Both the position numbers and the translations under genes were made by a program. A stretch of 64,000 nt of DNA from CAXXFQ01 sp963674475 (GTDB lineage Bacteria > Planctomycetota > Planctomycetia > Pirellulales > Thermoguttaceae). The stretch spans positions 106,969-170,968 of the forward strand of contig CAXXFQ010000021.1 of the NCBI GenBank assembly GCA_963674475.2. Reading direction: 5' to 3'. Positions 26,301-35,482 of this stretch are shown here, one piece after another. Every line of letters begins with the position of its first letter. The first letter of the stretch is position 1. Under the pieces are notes generated by a model. It searched no databases. It worked only from the letters and a program-made list of their open reading frames with translations, and was not told where the DNA came from.

Positions 26301-26421
26301 TTCTTCTCGGAATGCTCCCCTGAAAGCGGATCACCCGTTTTTCTGGGCTGCCGAGATGTTGATCGACACGGGCGAACCGTTCTCGGAAGAAGCGGCGTCG
26401 CCAGCGCCAGAAAAAAAATAG
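23398..26421 (+). CDS. Secreted TPR-CHAT-like protein, catalytic residues apparently lost
   Basis: 1007 residues: an N-terminal signal or anchor (WKTWLLGFAPLLAVMTIF), a helical-repeat region of about 550 residues with TPR-like helix pairs (such as YTMIGECYYRLGRFPEALESYNSAMTLY region and KQAKVTLEKSLAAAGQFDHPLSA), and a C-terminal CHAT-type caspase-like fold. The CHAT strands are recognisable: GHALLAFVQAAGKLDAYLL, LIIVPDGFLWYVPFEAL, and TRTILISRWRAGG. However, the strand that normally reads LSACET reads LPGFHT (about residue 877), and the HLACHG position reads VFDDIAA (about 832). So neither catalytic Cys nor His is visible. It is likely a non-proteolytic scaffold or binding protein outside the cytoplasm. 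Confidence 0.75.
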   Translation: MYRLIRSWKTWLLGFAPLLAVMTIFCEASPAQFGGRGIPSARYGATFGPYYDAELLDALKSFQSECRGGIKTAESRWIDSICYYTMIGECYYRLGRFPEALESYNSAMTLYLRFSNWMTRVRFPATIRPAQITRGKRWVTWGSSTRKVVPGNFSSSYLMSQGKVDQYQTYKKGGVADPAMLFGVDAIEVVRCTTLAMRRRMELLGPVGPHDRLTGEILTTAARRLGLPNHWTECWIDVQLGLAQLAAGKEKQAKVTLEKSLAAAGQFDHPLSAVALFELGRMALREGDYKRASYWFAETTYSAAFFGDIDLVEEGFRYATLVSFLSNQKGDFKPLAEGLRWARINKYRRLEVSLSLLLAETQTRLRHPKEADGFLKQAAGWLSRRDTQDVRLGAQWAYLTAISRFQTGNLAAGNDAFAEAMNLMRGGSLWLFHIGLVDGRYRDNSLTARASAELFARVLRDPRPDDWTLRPMETMAVLTTPHPLPYEDWYQCVLKRNQTEVALEVGDRLRRHRFFSTLPFGGRVVSLRHILETDPRWLNESDRLTRQDLLTQYPRYEKLQKPAQALQQDLRRNPLNLQEGAPGTELKRRINDLANLSAEQELVLREIALARNPAGLVFPPLLTTEEVQRRLPEGHALLAFVQAAGKLDAYLLNRKQYTQWTIHSPEAVFKPLVALLREMGHYEANVELSADDLAKTKWKKAAEETLNAILVGSKADFATDFKQLIIVPDGFLWYVPFEALQIRSHGKAESMIERFEIRYAPTVGLAVDERRSRRLDGRTGAVLGRLFPRDNPSVAQNAFDTLTEVLPKTVAIQTPLAVPPSVFRTCFDRLLVFDDIAADRAHPYAWQLLPATRVRYGAALADWLELPIGAPQTLVLPGFHTAAENSLKKIRPSAAGEEMFLSLCGLMSGGTRTILISRWRAGGATSYTRIREFVQELPHTTPPAAWQRAVLVTQSAELDPEAEPRLKVSSRNAPLKADHPFFWAAEMLIDTGEPFSEEAASPAPEKK

Positions 26422-26499
26422 AGGCCGCCTCGATGGTCTCGCGGCAGCCTCTTTGAACCGTTTTCGCTGGAAGAGGAAATGGTCGTTATTGGGGGGCAG

Positions 26500-29400
26500 T
26501 TATTCCGTCGCCTGGTCGACGATCTGCTCGATCGACTCATCGCTGGCTTGCGAGAAGAGTTGGTCGAAAGCTCGTTCGATCGCTTCCGCTTGATGGATCT
26601 GTCCCATCGGCATTTCCGTCTCGGCCATCGCGTGGACGTTTTCCGAACTGTTTCCGCGTCGCTTTGAACCCGGCTGCGTTGCGGGACTCTCCTGGCGGTC
26701 GGTTTCGGGCTTTTCGTTGCCGTCTTCTTCGTTTTTCTTCGAACGTTCTTGCTGTCGGGCCGAGGCACGGCCAAACGACTCGGTGTCCGGAGCCAGTTGG
26801 AAACCGAGCGTTCCTTCGTGGCCGATCGAATCCGGTTGCGAAGTGACCGACCGAGAACGTAATCGGTTTTGGGGCGCTGCGCCGTTGGAAATGGCGTCGA
26901 GGAGTCGTGAATCGATTTCGGCCCGCGAAAGGACCGAGCGCGTCTCTCGCAAGGTCCCGTTAAAGGCCATCGCCCACGGGTTGATCACCTCGATTGTCAC
27001 GGCTTGGGTCGTGGCCAGACCGTCGGTGCCGTCGCCGAGCTGTTCAACCGCTTCGATCGAAACGACGAACGTCTCAAAACCGATCGATTCGGGGACGTCC
27101 CAATGAAGTTGGCCGGTTTGGGCGTCGAGGGTTATTCCGTCGGGAACCTGGGTCGGATCAGTAAACCGATATTCGATCGCGTGGGTCGGAAGGTCCGGGT
27201 CCTGGGCCTTTACGGTGATTTCCATCGGGATACCGGGGATGGCGGTGACTGCCGCGGTCGGGTCGAAAACCGGCGCTTCGTCGATCTCGTTGACCGTGAC
27301 CGAGAAGGTTTTTTCGTCGGTGGCGCCGGCCGAGTCGGTTACTTGAACCGTCAGCTCATAGGTCCCGCCGCCGTGGGTTTCACCAGGTTGCCAGGTCAAT
27401 CGGCCGGTCGTTGCGTCGATCGAAACGCCGGCCGGAGTGCCGTCGACCAACGAATAGATCAAGTCTCCAACCGGAAGGTCTTCATCGGACGCCTCGGCGA
27501 GAAAATCCAATAATGCTCCCTCGTCAATCGAAACGTTGTCGATCGGATCGAGGACCGGTGCGACGTTGACCTCCCCGACGGCCACGTCAAACGACTGGTA
27601 CGTGATCGCTCCGTTGGCGTTGGTGACCGAGACCGTGATCGTGTACTGGCCCGGTCCTTGCGCTTCGGTCGGTGTCCAGGTCAACACGCCTGTTTCAGAA
27701 TCGATCGCGACCCCCTCGGGCATCCCCTCTTGCAGACCGAAGGTCATGCTCGGATCGTTGTCGATTCCCGACTCGGCTTCGATGGTGACCGAGAGCGTTT
27801 GGTGTTCATCGATTGTTTGGTCTTGGATCGTCTGGACGATCGGGCCAAGTGCGACTTCGACCTGACAGGTTTGAGTCACTTCATTTCCGGCCGCGTCGGT
27901 CACCTTGACCGTGACCGTCTCGGATTGATTATGGGCGGAGGTCGGCATCCAGGTGATTTCACCGGTCGCCGGATCGACGGTCATTCCGCTCGGCGCGGCG
28001 GTCAGCTCGTAGTAAAGCCCGGTCGAGTCGCCCGTTTGAATGTCCAGCAGATAGGCGTAGGCCATTCCGGCAGTCGCCTGAGTCAGCGGATCGGAAAGGA
28101 TCACCGGCGCTTCGGTATCGATGGTGATCGAGAACACTTCGCTCGGATCGCTTACCAGATCGACCGTCTCGTCGAGATTGCCGATCTTGACTTCCGAGTC
28201 CTTGAGTGTTTGGGTGGCGGTGATTTCGTAATCGCCATCGGCCAAGGTCACTTCGGGATTGGCGATCAGTATCACTTCCGAGGCGTCGGCCGTTCCGGAG
28301 GCGATCAGTTGTCCATCGGCGAAGATCGAGACTTCGGCCCCTTCCTGGATGCCGGTGAGGCGGAACTGGAGTTGTTGGTTTTCGCTGGTGATCCCGTCGG
28401 CGTCGTCGACTCCCGTGTCAAACGAATCGATTAACTCAATCGAACTCGGCGCGTCGGGTTGGACGTAGACCGGGATCATCTGGGAGTCCCAACGACTGTC
28501 GGATAACTCGTGGACGCCCACATAGACGCTATAGACACCACAGGCCGAATCGGTCGCCGTGATGGTCATCTTGCCGTAGGGATCGATTTCGATCGCAATG
28601 TCGTCCGATTCCGGATAGACCATTCCGTCATAACCAAGGTAGTCGTCGTCGAGGCTGAACCCTTCCAGTTGTACCTCGGTCGACTCGCCCGGCTTGACTT
28701 CAATCGGGTTGATCTCTTGCAAATAGGGTTGTCGATCGAAGTGATCCTCGGCGATCGTGACTTCGAAGGTCTGTTCGGTCATGTTCCCTTCGGTATCGTA
28801 GCAGCGGATCGTCACCTCGCCAGTGCCGGTGGTTCCTTCCGGCGCGGTGAGCATGAGGGTCCCATTTTCTTCGTCGTAGAAGACCTCGACCGACTCGATC
28901 ACAATATCGTTGACCGGTTTGTTATTTGCGTCGACATCGGCCGCTTCAATCGCTTGTCGGACATCGTCCCCTTCGGTCAAGAAGCCGAAGACCGAATGGT
29001 TGAAGTCCAGATGGGTCGTCGCCGAGCCGGTGATAAAGAACTGGGACCCGTTGGTGTCGTCTCCGCTGTTGGCCATCGACAAAAGGCCGGAGCTGGTGTG
29101 CAACAGTTCCGGGTGGAATTCGTCATCGAACTTGAAGCCGGGGCCGCCGGTTCCGTCGCCGTTGGGGCAGCCGCCTTGAATGACAAACGGCGTTCCGTCG
29201 GAGTATTCGGCGATGCGGTGGAAGGTCAGCCCGTCATAAAAACCGTCTTCCACCAAGCCGATAATCTGGCTGGTCGTGTTGGGGGCACGCTGTTCGAAGA
29301 GTTCGAAGGTCATCTCGCCATAATCGGCGACCGTCATCTTGACGCTTCGATTTCCTTCGAGTACCGAGGCGCTGAGATCGCCGGAGACTTCGACTTCGTA

Positions 29401-29628
29401 GGTCAGATGGTCGCTGTCGGGATCGTAACCGTCCAGGGCGATGTACAGCGGTGTTCCAGCGTTGAGTACGAGCCCTTCGGCAAAAGGTGCCAGCACGGGC
29501 GACGCGGAGAGTACCATCCGCGGTTCGAGGGCTTCCACACGAAGTGAGGTCGTCCGAAAAGAGTGAGCCGTTTTTTGACGGTTCCGGCGAGCTTTTTGTT
29601 GTCTTCGCTTCGAACTCGATTTTGCCAT
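26500..29628 (-). CDS. Secreted cyclophilin fused to Ig/cadherin-like repeats
   Basis: 1042 residues. The basic N-terminus leads into RVEALEPRMVLSASP, the LEPR-type motif seen on many planctomycete surface proteins. Residues about 85-250 are a cyclophilin-type peptidyl-prolyl isomerase: GEMTFELFEQRAPNT, FYDGLTFHRI, FVIQGGCPNGDGTG, GLLSMANSG, GSQFFIT, and HSVFGFLTEG. Then come several Ig/cadherin-like (He_PIG type) repeats of about 90-100 residues, each with a PxGxxxDxxTGxxxWxP-type core. The last 140 residues are disordered and charged (Lys, Glu, Gln rich). No dockerin or membrane anchor is seen at the end. It probably folds or displays at the cell surface, possibly aiding proline-rich secreted proteins. 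Confidence 0.85.
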   Translation of the reverse strand: MAKSSSKRRQQKARRNRQKTAHSFRTTSLRVEALEPRMVLSASPVLAPFAEGLVLNAGTPLYIALDGYDPDSDHLTYEVEVSGDLSASVLEGNRSVKMTVADYGEMTFELFEQRAPNTTSQIIGLVEDGFYDGLTFHRIAEYSDGTPFVIQGGCPNGDGTGGPGFKFDDEFHPELLHTSSGLLSMANSGDDTNGSQFFITGSATTHLDFNHSVFGFLTEGDDVRQAIEAADVDANNKPVNDIVIESVEVFYDEENGTLMLTAPEGTTGTGEVTIRCYDTEGNMTEQTFEVTIAEDHFDRQPYLQEINPIEVKPGESTEVQLEGFSLDDDYLGYDGMVYPESDDIAIEIDPYGKMTITATDSACGVYSVYVGVHELSDSRWDSQMIPVYVQPDAPSSIELIDSFDTGVDDADGITSENQQLQFRLTGIQEGAEVSIFADGQLIASGTADASEVILIANPEVTLADGDYEITATQTLKDSEVKIGNLDETVDLVSDPSEVFSITIDTEAPVILSDPLTQATAGMAYAYLLDIQTGDSTGLYYELTAAPSGMTVDPATGEITWMPTSAHNQSETVTVKVTDAAGNEVTQTCQVEVALGPIVQTIQDQTIDEHQTLSVTIEAESGIDNDPSMTFGLQEGMPEGVAIDSETGVLTWTPTEAQGPGQYTITVSVTNANGAITYQSFDVAVGEVNVAPVLDPIDNVSIDEGALLDFLAEASDEDLPVGDLIYSLVDGTPAGVSIDATTGRLTWQPGETHGGGTYELTVQVTDSAGATDEKTFSVTVNEIDEAPVFDPTAAVTAIPGIPMEITVKAQDPDLPTHAIEYRFTDPTQVPDGITLDAQTGQLHWDVPESIGFETFVVSIEAVEQLGDGTDGLATTQAVTIEVINPWAMAFNGTLRETRSVLSRAEIDSRLLDAISNGAAPQNRLRSRSVTSQPDSIGHEGTLGFQLAPDTESFGRASARQQERSKKNEEDGNEKPETDRQESPATQPGSKRRGNSSENVHAMAETEMPMGQIHQAEAIERAFDQLFSQASDESIEQIVDQATE

Positions 29629-29749
29629 AAGGGAAAAGCCTCTGCTCCGAAGTAATTTTTACCCAGACGAGATGCGAACGTTTTTTCTCTAGGTCGATCA
29701 AGTTGCCCGGAAGATCGAGACGCCGAAGCGGTCCCGGGCGTTGCCTCTT

Positions 29750-29778
29750 ATTGGATCGATCTATAGAGCTTTTGTCAA
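29750..29778 (-). promoter_or_regulatory. Sigma-70-like promoter of the cyclophilin gene
   Basis: On the minus strand TTGACA (29778-29773), 17 bases, then TCCAAT (29755-29750, 4 of 6). Start near 29743, leader of about 115 bases. Confidence 0.4.
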
Positions 29779-29919
29779 GTAATTAGTGGCAAGTGGTCCA
29801 GAATTCTTACAAAAAAAGGGTTTCCATAAGATTCGAGTCTAATTACGGACCAGTCCCGTTGCACGGAGAAAAACGGGGTTCTTTTCACTAGAATAGGGAC
29901 GGTAGGCCAGAGGGGGGGA

Positions 29920-32760
29920 TTAAGCCGATTTTGCCGCCACTTTGACGTACAGGAGTACCTCCTCGCGGAGGGGCAGTCCGGCTTCAATCGCCTGCAGAGC
30001 ATGGTCCAGAACGATTTCGTGCGAGAGACGTCGGATTTCGGACGTTTCCTCCAAGGTGAAATCGGCCGCCAAAAGCCGCCACGTCCAGTAGAATGCCGGA
30101 GTCGGACAACCGGCTTGACGAGCCAACCAGTCCGAACCGCGGCGGTCCTCATCGGCAATCGCCGGTAAAGACGGTTCGGTAATCGGAGAGTCGAGTGAAG
30201 AGGGAATGTCGAATTCGGACGTTTCGTGCGAAGCCGTAAGGTCGGAAGCGGAAGTTTCCGGGGCCGTTTCGGTCGGCGTTGTTTCCGACTCGAACTGGGG
30301 TTGGTTTTTCGAAGCGGTCATCTTGACGATCGCCTCGCCGTAGCGACGCAGTTTTACCTTGCCAATCCCGTGGACTTCGGCCAACTCATCGAGCGACTGC
30401 GGACGGGTTCGGGCAATTGCTTCCAGCGTAGCGTTGGAAAGGATATGGAAAAACGGAACCCCTTCTTCCTCGGCCTGCCGGCGTCGAAAGGTTTTTAGTG
30501 CGTCGGCGATTTCCGGGTCGACCGGAAAGAAGTCGGAATCGTTTGCGGGGTTTTCGTCGGCGTTTCCTTCGGCTTGGCCCCTGGCCGATTTTGCTCCGAG
30601 ACCGGGGCGATTGAGTTTACGAAAAAGGAGATCCGAGACGGGCAACTTTTGCGTAAACAGGCTCTCCCCCCGCATCGTTTCGAGCCCTTCTTCGGTCAGG
30701 CACAAAACCGGCCGATTCGGTTCGATACGGTTTTGTCCCAGGTGGCCGGTCATCAAAAGGGCGTCGATCAGTTCGACCAGCTCTTTCTGCTGGAGGTGTC
30801 CCAGGAGTCCGAAGGTTGAAAGTTGGTCGAGGCGACACCGCTGGACACCGGCGGTCGTGCGGCCGCGGAGCATTTGAGCCAAGAGATGTTTTCCGACCCC
30901 TTTTTCAAGGTGGCAACGGACTCGCGCGACGCCGCTTAAAACGATTCGAATCGTTTCCAAAAGTTTTTCCGAGACGCGAGTTTCGTTCTCGGTGTTTCCT
31001 TCGGAGGACGAGTTTTTCTCTCGGTCGTCACAGTTGTCGCAATGGCCGCACGGTCGGGTGTCGTTTTCGCCGAAGTAATGCAAAATCGTCTCTTGGCGAC
31101 ATTGGCTTCCGGTGGCGAAACGGATGACTCGATGGAGTTTTTGGTATTCGGCCTTCTTTCGCTCTTCCAGCGAGCTGAAATCGATTTCCAGCTCGTCAAA
31201 CGGTCGATCGCGGCGAAGCATTCGAATCGCGCGACCTCGAAACGCGGGAACGTAGGTCAGCGGCCCCAGCTCGTTCAGTCGACGTAACGTGGCCGAAAGG
31301 GCGTTGGTTGATATTTCGAGCGTCCGGGCCAGTTCGTGGGGTCGAAACGAGACCAATTCGTTGCGACGACTGCCAACCCATCGTTCGACCGTTTGCAAGA
31401 CCTTGCGCCGGGTCTTGGCCCGTTTCGGTAAAAGGTCGACCAGTGTCGGCATGTCACTGTCGATGCGGACCGAGGCCCGGTTTTCGGACGAGACCAGCCG
31501 CTCGATCACGCCACTCTTTTCGAGCAACTGCTCGCAGGCGGCGACCCCATCGCCTGTGATCGAGAGGTCCAATCGATCCTTGATTTCCTGCTGGGTCAGT
31601 TGGATTACCTCGGCGTCGATGGCGGCCAAGAGCCCGTAGACGGCCGCGACCTGATCGGGCGTCGGGTAGGCGTTTTCGATAAACCATTCAAGCAAGTACC
31701 GGTCCGACGGATGGTAGAGCAACAGGCATCGCGAGTCCAACCCGTCGCGTCCGGCTCGACCGGCCTCTTGATAGTAGGCCTCCAGCGTCCCGGGCAGGTT
31801 ATAATGGATGACGAAACGGACGTCCCGCTTGTCGATCCCCATGCCGAAAGCGTTGGTGGCGACGACCAGATCGGCCCGGTCTTGCATGAACGCCTCTTGG
31901 GCCACTTTGCGCGCGTCGTCGCCCATTCCGGCGTGGTAGAACGTGACCTGCCGCTTGGTCGAGCTGGCGATCAGCTCGGCGACCTCCTCGGTCCGTTTTC
32001 GCGTCGAGGTATAAACGATCCCCGAACCGTCTTCTTTTTCGAGAAAATCGAGAAGCCGTTCGTTTTTTTCTCGATCGGTTCGTGCCAGGCCGACTTGATA
32101 AAAAAGGTTCGGGCGGGCAAAGCCGGTGACGAACGTTTTCGGATGGTCGAGATTCAACAGCTCGACGATATCGTGTTGGACGGCGTCGGTCGCCGTGGCC
32201 GTCAGGGCGATGGTGGTCGGGTTGCCCAACTGCTGTCGAAAACGCCCCAGCCGCGCGTAGTCGGGCCGAAAATCGTGTCCCCACTCGCTGATGCAATGGG
32301 CCTCGTCGACCGCCAATAGGCCCAAGCGGGTCGCCCGAACCGCGTCCAAAAACCGAGAACTACGAAACCGCTCCGGCACGACGTAGACCAATTTGTACGC
32401 GCCGGCCGCGATTTCATCGAGCCGTCGGCTTTGCTGGTCGGGCGTGAGCGTGCTGTTGATGAACGTGACCGGAAGGCCCAACGCCTGGAGCTGGTCGACC
32501 TGGTCTTTCATCAACGCGATCAGTGGCGAAACGACCAACGTGACCCCGTCAATCGCCAGGGCCGGAAGCTGATAACAGAGGCTTTTACCGCCGCCGGTCG
32601 GCATGACGCAAAGACTGTCTCGCCCGGTGAGTACGGTCGAGATGACCGCTTTTTGGCCTTCACGAAACTCGGTCAGCCCGAATTGCCCCAGCAACGCCTC
32701 GATTCGATCGACTTCGCTCCCGTGAGGTTCGGTCGACAAGGGGACTGCGGGTAATTCCAT
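29920..32760 (-). CDS. recQ: ATP-dependent DNA helicase RecQ, long form
   Basis: A 3'-5' DNA helicase of recombination and repair. 946 residues against about 610 in E. coli. Visible: FREGQKAVI, Walker A in MPTGGGKSLCYQLP (about residue 57), DEAH box in AVDEAHCISEWGHDFRP (about 150), YYQEAGRAGRDG (motif VI), the zinc cysteines CRQETILHYF and CGHCDNC (about 560-575), a winged-helix RQC region, and an HRDC domain near 765-815 (LDELAEVHGIGKVKLRRYG). Beyond that is a low-complexity Ser/Glu/Thr linker and a final helical domain of about 70 residues, resembling the C-terminal HTH extension of some RecQs. It lies 86 bases downstream of the LptF/G gene on the same strand. Confidence 0.93.
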   Translation of the reverse strand: MELPAVPLSTEPHGSEVDRIEALLGQFGLTEFREGQKAVISTVLTGRDSLCVMPTGGGKSLCYQLPALAIDGVTLVVSPLIALMKDQVDQLQALGLPVTFINSTLTPDQQSRRLDEIAAGAYKLVYVVPERFRSSRFLDAVRATRLGLLAVDEAHCISEWGHDFRPDYARLGRFRQQLGNPTTIALTATATDAVQHDIVELLNLDHPKTFVTGFARPNLFYQVGLARTDREKNERLLDFLEKEDGSGIVYTSTRKRTEEVAELIASSTKRQVTFYHAGMGDDARKVAQEAFMQDRADLVVATNAFGMGIDKRDVRFVIHYNLPGTLEAYYQEAGRAGRDGLDSRCLLLYHPSDRYLLEWFIENAYPTPDQVAAVYGLLAAIDAEVIQLTQQEIKDRLDLSITGDGVAACEQLLEKSGVIERLVSSENRASVRIDSDMPTLVDLLPKRAKTRRKVLQTVERWVGSRRNELVSFRPHELARTLEISTNALSATLRRLNELGPLTYVPAFRGRAIRMLRRDRPFDELEIDFSSLEERKKAEYQKLHRVIRFATGSQCRQETILHYFGENDTRPCGHCDNCDDREKNSSSEGNTENETRVSEKLLETIRIVLSGVARVRCHLEKGVGKHLLAQMLRGRTTAGVQRCRLDQLSTFGLLGHLQQKELVELIDALLMTGHLGQNRIEPNRPVLCLTEEGLETMRGESLFTQKLPVSDLLFRKLNRPGLGAKSARGQAEGNADENPANDSDFFPVDPEIADALKTFRRRQAEEEGVPFFHILSNATLEAIARTRPQSLDELAEVHGIGKVKLRRYGEAIVKMTASKNQPQFESETTPTETAPETSASDLTASHETSEFDIPSSLDSPITEPSLPAIADEDRRGSDWLARQAGCPTPAFYWTWRLLAADFTLEETSEIRRLSHEIVLDHALQAIEAGLPLREEVLLYVKVAAKSA

Positions 32761-32846
32761 CGTTTTTCAATGCGGGTTGGGACGACTGAGAAGAGGGCGG
32801 GTGAGGGCTTTTGATCGAGAGTTCCGGTCTTGATCAAACGCCGGTC

Positions 32847-34076
32847 TTAATCAAACATGCTGTAGCTCAAGTAGACCGCCAGTGGAATGAAAAGGATAAG
32901 CGGCAACCAGGCGGCCAGCGACGAGGAAATCAGGTAGCTGGTTCCCAGATAATTGGCCGTCATCGAAACGGCTGAAAAACCGGTCACCACGACCATGCAA
33001 ATCCCGATTGCCAGGAAGACGTTGCGATTTTCCCGTCGCAATACCATCGGAAGGCCGAGAAAAAGTAGTGTCACATTGGCGAACGGGCTGACGATTCGCG
33101 AATGGATGTTAACCCGAACGTCGGGGCCGAAGTCGAGACTCGGATTATTCATTCCCGAGATCAGCTCCGCCGTCGAGGCGTAGGTCAAACCCTCGGTGAG
33201 CATCTCGAAAACCACGTCGCTTACGACAAAGCACTCGTCTTTCCGAAGCCCGGGCGACGATTTGCCGGAATCGGTCGACGTGGTCTCGTCTTTCCCTTCG
33301 AAGCGAGCGATTTTCTTTCGAAGCACCTCCACACGCGGGTCGTTTTGCAACCAAACGGGCGAATCGGTAGGGGTGAGCAAAATCGGTTCCCCTTGCCAGA
33401 CAAGCGACGGACGAGAAGCAAAATCGCTCGGTTCGGTGATTCCCTGGAGGAGGTAACCTCCCGGCCGGTCTCCTTCGGCGCGAAGGTAATAGGCGGCTTT
33501 CGCTTCAAGCTGAGGGCCGTAGTCGTTCAACGTTGTCGGGAAGTAAAAAACCGGACGAACGATCTTTCGGAGCGCCGCGCATGAACTGGCCCCGTCGATG
33601 AGGATGTCGGTCTTGGCGTCGTAGCGAGATTTCAGTTCCCGTTCCGACTTTCCGACCAGATCGTAAGGGGAGCGGCAAAGTTCGTAACGACACTGAGGCA
33701 TGACGATTTCCCGATTGATCGTGGCCAAAAGGGTCATGACAATCGCAGCGACGATGATCGGTTTGACGACTCGCATGCGCGAGACCCCGGCCGCCAGAAG
33801 CGCGGTCATTTCGTTGTGGCGGCGCAACCAGGTGACGGTGAACATCGCGGCGGTCAAGGTCAACATTGGCGCGGTCAAGTCGAAGAAGAACAGCGAACGA
33901 TAGGCATAGTACGATGCCAAAAGGGCCGCAAGATTGGCCTGTTCTCCGGCCGAGTTGCTGAAGTTTTCGAGGTTCGTAAACGCGTCGAAAACGACATAGA
34001 GCCCCGTCAGGCTCAAGAAGCAGATCAAAAAGGTCTTGATGAATTGTCGCAAGACATATCGGTCGATTATCGTCAT
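32847..34076 (-). CDS. LptF/LptG-family permease
   Basis: An inner-membrane permease of the lipopolysaccharide export ABC system (YjgP/YjgQ family). 409 residues: an N-terminal TM helix in IIDRYVLRQFIKTFLICFLSL with the family's MxxxDRYVLRxF start, two further TM helices, a large periplasmic beta-rich domain (about 125-300), and three C-terminal helices. The LHSR-type segment reads VNIHSRIVSPFANVTLLFLGLPMVL. Normally two such genes form a pair; only one is here, so the partner must lie elsewhere or it acts as a homodimer. It implies an outer membrane with LPS. Confidence 0.85.
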   Translation of the reverse strand: MTIIDRYVLRQFIKTFLICFLSLTGLYVVFDAFTNLENFSNSAGEQANLAALLASYYAYRSLFFFDLTAPMLTLTAAMFTVTWLRRHNEMTALLAAGVSRMRVVKPIIVAAIVMTLLATINREIVMPQCRYELCRSPYDLVGKSERELKSRYDAKTDILIDGASSCAALRKIVRPVFYFPTTLNDYGPQLEAKAAYYLRAEGDRPGGYLLQGITEPSDFASRPSLVWQGEPILLTPTDSPVWLQNDPRVEVLRKKIARFEGKDETTSTDSGKSSPGLRKDECFVVSDVVFEMLTEGLTYASTAELISGMNNPSLDFGPDVRVNIHSRIVSPFANVTLLFLGLPMVLRRENRNVFLAIGICMVVVTGFSAVSMTANYLGTSYLISSSLAAWLPLILFIPLAVYLSYSMFD

Positions 34077-34165
34077 CGGTTCCTTCCGTATAAAAGAGGA
34101 GGAGTCGATTCCTCACTCCCGGCAAGCGAAAGCGTCATGAATTAACGGTTGGTGTTAGATTGAGG

Positions 34166-35482
34166 TCAATCCAGAGGCAAAACCGCCTTCAAGGCGCGTC
34201 CCAGGGCGGCGATCCCTTCCTGGATCATGGGGGCCGGGGGAACGCCAAAGCTCAGGCGGAGACAATTTTTGGGCGTCTCGGCCACCGGCCCAGGATAACA
34301 AAGTTCGCCCGGCACATAAAGGACGCCTTCCTTCACCGCTTGCGCAAACAGGGGAGATTCGGTACCGGCCTCGATCCCCTCGGGCAACTCGAGCCAGACA
34401 TACAGCCCCCCGGTTGGACGGTTCCATGTCACTCCCGGCAAGGGGCGCAGATGTTCCTCGGCCGCCGAGTCGAAGGCCAAGAGCTTTTCGCGATAGGCGG
34501 CCTGCAGTGTTTGCAAATGCCGGTCGAACTGGCCGGTTTCCAGCACCTTGGCCATCAACGTTTGGCTGAAATGGGGGGAGCCGAAGTTGATGTGTCCCTT
34601 TTGGCTCAAAACGGGTTTCAATAAATCGGACGGAAACAGTCCCCAGCCGACCCGAAGGCCGGGCGAAAACGATTTCGAAAACGAGCCGATCATGATGACC
34701 GTTTCCCCTTCGGCGTCGAACGAGCGGATACTCGGCAAATCGGCTCCCTCGTAGAGTAAATCACGATATGCGACATCTTCGATAATTCGCAAACGCCGCC
34801 GCGAGGTCGAAAACCGCTGGGCGATTTCAACCAGCCGTTTTCTTCGATCGATCGAAAGGTTCACTCCGGTCGGGTTGTCGAAATAGCTGATGACATAAAT
34901 CGCTTTGACCAGGTCCAGTTTGTCTTCGTCGCGAAGCCGAACGAGCGTCGCTTCCAGTGACTCGGGAATCATCCCTTTCGCGTCGGTCTTTATGCCGATC
35001 GCCTGGCAACCCAGATTGGCCAACGAGCCGAGAAAGACGAAATAGCTCGGCGCGCCACAGAGGACGATATCGCCCGGATCGAGAATCGAGTCGGCTAGGA
35101 GATAAAGCAGTTCGTTGCTTCCGGAGGTGATGACCATCTGTTCGGGCGAGTACTTTTCAGGAGCACACTTTTCAGGAACATTGCTCGGATGCTCGGCCAC
35201 GGCGCCGTCGGTTTCAGTTAGCCGACGACAGATCGCCTTGCGTAGCGGCTCGAAACCGATCGTGGTTCCATATTGCAGCGCGGCACGAGCTTCGTCCGGG
35301 TCGGCCCAGATCGCGTCGAACGCTTCCTTTACCGGTTCGGCCGGAAGGGAACTTTGATCGATGAACGCGGCAGCCAAGGAGATCAGGTCCGGATTTTCCA
35401 GTGCGCGGGCCATCAGCGCGTTGGTGATCGGTTCGGCGCCGGCCCATTGGGCACGCCGACTTAATTCTTTTTCTCGGGGCAT
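34166..35482 (-). CDS. PLP-dependent aminotransferase (MocR/KAT II-like, class I/II)
   Basis: Pyridoxal-phosphate aminotransferase of fold type I, 438 residues, without the GntR DNA-binding domain of true MocR proteins. Motifs: the AALQYGTTIGFEPLRKAI entry, ITSGSNELLYLLADSILDPGD, the FDNPTGVNLS Asn/Pro stretch, ED..Y in IIEDVAYRDLLYEG, and the Schiff-base lysine in GSFSKSFSPGLRVGW. The closest known families are 2-aminoadipate or aromatic/valine-pyruvate transaminases, but the substrate is open. A small tandem repeat (PEKCAPEKYSPEQ) marks an insertion near residue 105. Its start overlaps the end of the upstream glycosyltransferase gene by 22 bases, suggesting coupling. Confidence 0.88.
   Translation of the reverse strand: MPREKELSRRAQWAGAEPITNALMARALENPDLISLAAAFIDQSSLPAEPVKEAFDAIWADPDEARAALQYGTTIGFEPLRKAICRRLTETDGAVAEHPSNVPEKCAPEKYSPEQMVITSGSNELLYLLADSILDPGDIVLCGAPSYFVFLGSLANLGCQAIGIKTDAKGMIPESLEATLVRLRDEDKLDLVKAIYVISYFDNPTGVNLSIDRRKRLVEIAQRFSTSRRRLRIIEDVAYRDLLYEGADLPSIRSFDAEGETVIMIGSFSKSFSPGLRVGWGLFPSDLLKPVLSQKGHINFGSPHFSQTLMAKVLETGQFDRHLQTLQAAYREKLLAFDSAAEEHLRPLPGVTWNRPTGGLYVWLELPEGIEAGTESPLFAQAVKEGVLYVPGELCYPGPVAETPKNCLRLSFGVPPAPMIQEGIAALGRALKAVLPLD

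Noticed and set aside
28510..29547. 345-codon plus-strand frame opposite the cyclophilin gene
   Set aside because: Shadow of a high-G+C coding strand; the minus-strand product has clear domains.
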